Below are positions 60,101 through 64,000 of a stretch of 64,000 bases of DNA, one piece after another (position 1 is the first letter of the stretch; each line of letters begins with the position of its first letter). The stretch spans positions 126,358,501-126,422,500 of the forward strand of contig JASDFA010000010.1 of the NCBI GenBank assembly GCA_035772735.1, given 5' to 3'. Source of the stretch: Datura wrightii (lineage: Eukaryota; Streptophyta; Magnoliopsida; Solanales; Solanaceae). The notes beneath the pieces were generated by a model, which ran no database searches, was not told the DNA's origin, and was given only the letters and a program-made list of their open reading frames with translations. Made by a program: the position numbers and the translations under genes.

Positions 60101-61314
60101 TTGCCTGTGAATATGTTCTGGAAATAGTCACATGCTGCTTTGGCTATAGCTTGGTCACCTTGAAATTCAACTCCACTGTCATCTTGAATCTTATGGATGA
60201 ATAACCGTCTCCGTCTACCCCTCATCAGAGCATGGAAGTAACTCGTGTTCGCATCACCCTCTTTGAACCAATGCAGTTGTGATTTTTGTTTGAGAATAGA
60301 TTCTTCTAATTTCATGTACCTGATGTATTCAGCGTTCAGTCCATGTAAATTAGCTCTATTCCCCTCTGTGTTTTCAGTCAATATATTTTCCTCCGCCATC
60401 CTGACTTTCTCTTCAAAATCCTTCACAGTAGCATAAATGTCACCAAATTCGGATTTTGACCAACTGCTAAGAGTGGAAGCGAGTCTCTTCATTTTCATGT
60501 GAAAGACCCACATAGGGCTACCCTTTATTTCTCCACTCCAACAGTTTTCTACAGTAGGCAGGAATGATTGACTATCCACCCAACAGTTCAGAAATTTGAA
60601 ATACTTGGTGATGTTCTCCTGTCTTACGGTAAGCTCCATCAACAAAGGACAGTGATCAGAGCCCACCGAAGGAAGGTGTGTAACCGCGGTGTGAGGCATG
60701 GATTTTAACCAGTTATCATTTACCATAGCTCTATCCAGCCTCTTCCAGATTCTAGCTTCCGCTTCTCTTTGGTTGCACCAAGTAAAATTAGGTCCATGAA
60801 AACCCAGGTCCGTAAGGCCACAGGCTTCAATGACACTAATGAAATCAAAACTTTTATTCATGTTGTAGGGTAAACCTCCCATTTTCTCTTCAGGATCAGT
60901 GATGACATTAAAATCACCCACCGTGCACCAAGGCATCATGGTGTCCGCATAACTCATCAGTTTGTCCCAAAGAGGTCTTCTGAGGTGGTTTCTACACTTG
61001 GCATAAATAAAGGTAGTCAAGAATGTGGTAGGATGTTCCTCATGCTTGATTTCACAAGTAACCTGCTGGTCATCGGATTCTAAGACTGTGCAAGTAACAT
61101 CTTGAGTCCAAAAGATCCAAATTTTTCCATTAGGGTTACAGGCTGCCTCCTTCATGTTGAGGTACATTCTACAAGTGTTGATATGAGAATTATCCGTGAA
61201 CGGTTCCAAAATTGTGATCATGGATAACTTATGCAGCTTGGAGAGATTTTTAATTCTCTCCATAGCACCTTTGGTATGGATACCTCTAGCATTCCATATG
61301 ATTGTACTAATCAT
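57154..61314 (-). CDS. LINE ORF2: endonuclease, reverse transcriptase, RNase H
   Basis: 1386 codons with no stop. Residues 1-230 form an apurinic-type endonuclease, with N8, E37 (LEP), D134 (GDFN) and the SDH triad ending at H221. Reverse transcriptase spans about 470-760, with AAGPDG, KLDMTKAYDR, GLKQGDPLSP and the catalytic FADD (D686, D687). A Cys/His region near 1065-1090 (CSCCYRPG) follows. A C-terminal RNase H has all four acidic residues: D1222 (NTDGS), E1262 (NQAE), D1286 (EVDS) and D1335 (TADA). Together these nick target DNA, copy the element RNA and remove it from the hybrid. The ATG overlaps the ORF1 stop by four bases (ATGA). All catalytic residues are present, so the enzyme may be active. 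Lineage: plant L1 with RNase H. Confidence 0.95.
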   Translation of the reverse strand: MISTIIWNARGIHTKGAMERIKNLSKLHKLSMITILEPFTDNSHINTCRMYLNMKEAACNPNGKIWIFWTQDVTCTVLESDDQQVTCEIKHEEHPTTFLTTFIYAKCRNHLRRPLWDKLMSYADTMMPWCTVGDFNVITDPEEKMGGLPYNMNKSFDFISVIEACGLTDLGFHGPNFTWCNQREAEARIWKRLDRAMVNDNWLKSMPHTAVTHLPSVGSDHCPLLMELTVRQENITKYFKFLNCWVDSQSFLPTVENCWSGEIKGSPMWVFHMKMKRLASTLSSWSKSEFGDIYATVKDFEEKVRMAEENILTENTEGNRANLHGLNAEYIRYMKLEESILKQKSQLHWFKEGDANTSYFHALMRGRRRRLFIHKIQDDSGVEFQGDQAIAKAACDYFQNIFTGNDKAINEEVLDCIPRMITEEQNNSLQAMPTIDELRHVVFSMSPHSAAGPDGMNGRFFQACWDIIKVDLLAVVQAFFCGQTMPKYFSHACLILLPKVDHPNKLSEFRPISLSNFTNKIISKLICLRLAPILPNLILDNQSGFVKGRSISENIMLAQEIIHNIKRPKEGDNVVIKLDMTKAYDRVSWSYICLVMRRMGFGESIIDMVWRIMANNWYSVIVNGVRHGFFHSTRGLKQGDPLSPTLFIIGAEVFSRMMNHLLQHHLYQGFHMEKKGPQINHLSFADDVIIFSSVTISTLQLIMNVLSTYESVSDQLINKEKSHFMVPAHTPQNIITRIKTITGFTQKDSPITYLGCPLYVGRQRIIYFSGMVAKAVARIRGWQARMLSFGGRATLVKFVLQSLPIHILSAISPPKTTLRQIKSLTANFFWGWEAERTKYHWASWENLCYPYEEGGIGFRQLPDVCLALQYKQWWSFRTKNSLWAKFLKAKYCQRANPVSKKWDTGQTLIWKHMMGNKLEAEKHIQWVLRSGSCYFWWDDWLGIGPLAYHKNPIPRLNNMTVSQFMDNGRWNEEMVTRHAPPHLVHQILNTQVQFQQGVPDQPVWKLNTHGNFTCTSAWNLVRRKRNRTLTNTFTWQKSIPFKVSFLLWRALRAKLPTNEKIVTFGGVPAECSCCYRPGLDNIDHIFVTGHFAKYIWKYFSDPLGINQGATSLRSLLMTWWTSKHNSEVHKLILQATPIFVCWNLWKNRCAGKYGSKKSNSSRVKYSICRDIWSMLVTTFPYITWPSKWSDLSNLVEKCQHEVKVIRVQWIKPIHPLVKLNTDGSALDNPGRIGAGGILRDHKGNLIFAFASPLGTGTNNQAEIQAAVYGLRWCILHGYTKVILEVDSYLLIHWLTNSIEPQWNIQKYIEELQNLTSGLEYFQSKHTYREGNFTADALSKYSHDLDTPHHFHSMQDLPREARGHYKLDKIGMENFRRRKLKRIKKPP

Positions 61315-61892
61315 TGGGAACTTTGACTTTGGGATCTGGTTATGGGTCTGTTTGTTATGACAGATGTGCCAGCGGCAGCGCCTTTAGTATAATGAGCTTT
61401 ATCCTGGTGTTTCCTTGGGGATAAATCTTGTTTGACCGACGCTTGCTGGATCTCATTTGGTTGTTTCGATTCAGTACCGGGACCGACTGTTCTAGTCAAG
61501 AGTTGACTGATTTCTTCTTCCTCCTCATTCTCAGTGTCTTGGTCCCCAATGGATTGGGAATCCTGGTCAAACTCATCTTCAGAATGTATGACCCTATATT
61601 CGTCATCTGAGTCGTCAAGCATTGGTGGAATGGAGTTGAGGACACATTCCCTAGGAGGGCTTACGTAGGTTTGAAGTGGGGAGACATTTGTGGCATCTTG
61701 TTCATTGGCTAAGCTAAAGTTTGTACCAACTTCCTCCTTATTTCTTCCTTCCTGCTGTAAACATCTGGATTGTTGGGAATGATTTTTGGATTTTTGGGAT
61801 TCTGGGGAGTTGTGCTGATTTTCATGACTTCGAGAAGTAGGGGTTAGATGATAAATAGTAAACTTGGGGTTAGAGGATGAGTTGGATAATAC
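61311..61892 (-). CDS. LINE ORF1, partial (C-terminal part)
   Basis: About 193 codons are open up to the TGA at 61313-61311. The N-terminal half is rich in Ser, Gln and Asn. A strongly acidic stretch follows (DSDDEYRVIHSEDEFDQD, then EEEEEI), and then a basic end with RPITRSQSQSSQ. No DUF4283 or zinc-knuckle motif is visible, though most plant L1 ORF1 proteins have them, so the gene is probably 5'-truncated. An ATG at 61947 (MPTINSLNGNSQNHW) in a neighbouring frame could join with one frameshift. It is coupled to ORF2 by the ATGA overlap. Confidence 0.6.
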   Translation of the reverse strand, partial: VLSNSSSNPKFTIYHLTPTSRSHENQHNSPESQKSKNHSQQSRCLQQEGRNKEEVGTNFSLANEQDATNVSPLQTYVSPPRECVLNSIPPMLDDSDDEYRVIHSEDEFDQDSQSIGDQDTENEEEEEISQLLTRTVGPGTESKQPNEIQQASVKQDLSPRKHQDKAHYTKGAAAGTSVITNRPITRSQSQSSQ

Positions 61893-61950
61893 TCAAATCA
61901 CTCCAATGATTTTGAGAATTGCCATTTAATGAATTAATGGTGGGCATGTT

Positions 61951-62761
61951 TAACAGTATAGATGAAGGGGTTGGGATTTAAATGGCTTGTAGCCAATGTA
62001 TGAACCCTAGATAGTTATGTTGAAATTGTTTGGAGCAGAATTGATGGAAATTAAATCACATATATGTCAATTGAATGTATTGGGACGCATTTGGAAGTCA
62101 TTTCTTTATGTCTGCCTTGCAAATACATGTGCACATAAAGGTGGTGAGACAGCCTAGACTGCTGCTTCCTCTTCAAGCTTATTTTGGTGAACCTCACTAC
62201 TATTATCAGTAGGTGCCAGTCATGTCTAACTATTCTTTTGCATAGCCAGATCTTATCTGGTGCAAGATGTACTACTTATGTACCATCCATAGAGGTTCAT
62301 GATATACCGTGAAAGGTCTAGTTATGTACATGACACTTTTATGTTAATTTACATTTATGTATGATTTTCCCACCATGTTTTGAGCCATGGGCCATACTTA
62401 TGATTTTTAGCCTATTGATCCATAAGTTTCTCTTATTAAAGATATGAACGTTTCTACAAAATCTTGTATGCATGTTCATGATTTTGGGTAGGCATGTTTT
62501 CTGGTTTGTTTTATGAAAGTTAACCGCATTGGGTATCGGTCACGTGCTCTTCCAGAATTTGGGCATGACATCCCAACCTAAATTTTGTGGCTTCAAGGTG
62601 CATTTGGCTGGAGAGAATTGCTAGGACTTTCTAGACAAATATTTACCATAGTATTTGATCTGGGATAGTTATTTTCTTACCCCCTAGCAATAGTTAATGG
62701 TGAAATTAACTGATATACAAAATAACTGCATAACTTGATCCTCTCAACTTCTAGAACATCA
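61951..62761. other. Stretch right of the LINE without recognised genes
   Basis: About 0.8 kb with no conserved coding, inverted ends or tandem repeats that I can identify. RRP5 N-terminal exons were looked for here and not seen. Confidence 0.5.
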
Positions 62762-63068
62762 AGGGTTTGTTTGCTTGTTGGTTAAAAGTTATGCATGTAT
62801 TAGTCAATCAGGGATTAGTTATGTTATCCAGGGTTTGAATTATTCATATATTAGTTATTCATTCTCTACCCTGCATAATATTATACATAAATTCCCTCAT
62901 AACCTATACATGTATTAGTTATGCGGTATTCTAAACTAGTAACTAAACACCGCACTTGGTATGCTGAATTCTATACATAGCAACTAAAATGCTACCAAAC
63001 ATTTTACTACTTAAGTTGGTTTTAATAGATGAATCACTCTACTCCTTACCAGCAACCAAACGACCCCT
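62762..63068. mobile_element. Small MITE
   Basis: Inverted ends of 20 bp, AGGGTTTGTTTGCTTGTTGG (left) and AGGGGTCGTTTGGTTGCTGG (right, reverse-complemented). The interior has repeated TATTAGTTAT-type words, like the MITE at 53671. No target duplication was fixed. Confidence 0.6.
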
Positions 63069-63138
63069 AATTGTTTAACTCATCTTTGTCACTTCTTTTA
63101 TGAGAGGACTTGGGTCCTCCATATTGTACCAATAATTC

Positions 63139-64000
63139 TGCAACACCCCAAGAGTTCCCAAGAGTTAGAAATCGGAGTTTGAAAATGTGCCCGGCAGAAA
63201 ATTTTAGCTGTGCCTCAAAACAACTTATACAACGATTCATTGGTTGCTCTAATGAGTCGTGGGAGGCAGTCGTTGTATGGGATTCAGGGATAAGGCTGTG
63301 TTTTGATACCACGGGAGGAGGGATGAGTCATTGTGACAAACAACGACCTGTTAGAAGCCGTCGTGGTGAAATCTCAGGCTGGGGTACTAGGAAGGAACGA
63401 GTCATGTAACGACTTATTGGTGTAAACGACGAGTTGTTGTAAGTGGTCGTGGGTTGGATTTCAGGGTTCCTAGGTGGTGGCAACGGATGGAGACAACGGA
63501 CCGTTGGAAGTTGTAACAGTCCGTTGTATTGATCGTTGGTAGGAAGGTGAAGGAGGGACCAGTGGTGGCAACGGAAAAATACAACGAGTCATTGGTTCTA
63601 GCAATGACTCGTCATGTTAGTCGTGGTTGGGCCACCAGTCAAGGAAACAGTGCAATCAACAGGTGGTTATAACGGGTCTTTGCAGGTGACAACGACCCGT
63701 CCTGTCGGTCGTTGTTTGGAGAAGCTGAAAGTTTGCAGGAAGTCCAGTGCATCCAACGAATGGAGACGACGGGTCGTTGTATGAGACAACGACTCGTCCT
63801 GAGGGTCGTTGGTTCTAGTTCGGGAAAATTTCAGGTTTTTCTCAGGGGCAGTTTGGTAAAATCTCGGGCTTCCAGCTTTAAAGTGACGTTGTTTTAGGTA
63901 TTACTTGGGGATGTTTTTAAGGGTTTTTCATGCCTAAACCTTCATTCTCTCAACTCTCCTTCTTCTCCAATCAATATCAAGGTTCCCCAAGGCTTTTCCT
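63139..64000 (+). mobile_element. Start of an LTR, running off the right edge
   Basis: A change to G-rich sequence begins at TGCAACACCCCAAGAG. The region has no credible protein. It carries an array of CpG-rich inverted repeats (63251-63811), then a TATA-like TTTAAAG near 63878 and a pyrimidine-rich leader near 63940-63970. This layout fits the U3 and start of R of a Ty3-type LTR. The second LTR and the internal region are outside the window, so the call is by composition and layout. Confidence 0.5.
63251..63811. repeat. Array of CpG-rich 7-(11/12)-7 inverted repeats
   Basis: Six copies of CAACGAC-like and GTCGTTG-like 7-base arms separated by 11 or 12 bases lie at 63251-63276, 63341-63366, 63514-63538, 63602-63626, 63690-63714 and 63787-63811. 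A looser copy with a 15-base spacer is at 63424-63452. Spacers of several copies share a CGTCCTG-like core. Most differences from the best copies are C-to-T or G-to-A at CpG. Confidence 0.7.

Larger units (their letters stand above)
56733..61950 (-). mobile_element. L1-type LINE with intact ORF2
   Basis: On the minus strand it contains part of ORF1 (61892-61311), the full ORF2 (61314-57154), about 400 bp of 3' untranslated sequence and an 18-base A-tail (plus-strand T-run 56733-56750). The long tail and intact ORF2 indicate a recent insertion. The 5' border and target duplications were not found; the open frame of ORF1 stops at 61893, close to where truncation is likely. It lies upstream of the first recognisable RRP5 exon, in the same orientation. 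Confidence 0.85.

Noticed and set aside
61947..62761. RRP5 N-terminal exons behind the LINE
   Set aside because: No open stretch with S1-type or lysine-rich N-terminal sequence was found on the minus strand.
63251..63811. CRISPR-like array
   Set aside because: The units are degenerate inverted repeats without uniform repeats and unique spacers, in a plant LTR context with no cas genes.

Overview
This window is repeat-rich nuclear DNA from a flowering plant. The base composition is A+T-rich and coding regions are split by GT-AG introns. The transposon set is typical of dicots: an Athila-like LTR element primed by tRNA-Asp, Ty1/copia, L1-type LINEs with DUF4283-like ORF1 or RNase H, tRNA-derived SINEs and small inverted-repeat MITEs. 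The SINE and LTR types look like those of Solanaceae to me; that family-level call is inference from memory. I see no bacterial, organellar or CRISPR features, and no bona fide tRNA or rRNA gene.

Layout. (1) Positions 1-14700 hold a three-layer nest. A decayed Ty1/copia element (minus strand, running off the left edge) was split by an 11.1-kb Athila-like element at 1159-12262. That element has two ~1.41-kb LTRs, a tRNA-Asp primer site, gag plus protease and an accessory ORF, but no reverse transcriptase or integrase; its target duplication is GCTCT. It was in turn hit by a related solo LTR at 6073-7492 (target duplication GCTAC). Collapsing GCTCT rejoins the copia reading frame. (2) Positions 16043-54798 (minus strand) hold an intron-containing copy of the ribosome-biogenesis gene RRP5. 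I could place 31 exons, from mid-protein to the stop codon. At least six lesions break the frame and the first roughly 550 residues are not in the window, so I call it an unprocessed pseudogene. (3) Its introns carry a Mutator-like MITE, several SINEs, LINE fragments, and a 17-kb intron filled by a 5'-truncated L1 LINE, a decayed LTR element and an old LINE that itself carries a 2.6-kb solo LTR. (4) Positions 56733-61900 hold a young-looking L1 LINE (minus strand) with an uninterrupted 1386-residue ORF2. (5) The right edge holds a MITE and the start of an LTR with an array of CpG-rich inverted repeats.

The most unusual signal is a CpG-rich inverted-repeat module with a fixed 12-18-12 geometry. 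It occurs seven times. In two LTR families that appear unrelated it lies 21 or 32 bases upstream of the TATA box. One copy shows a paired base change that keeps the stem, and two more copies sit in tandem outside any LTR. The right-edge LTR has a different array with a 7-(11 or 12)-7 geometry in a similar promoter-proximal position. No gene here is clearly a functional host gene; the only long intact coding region is the LINE ORF2.
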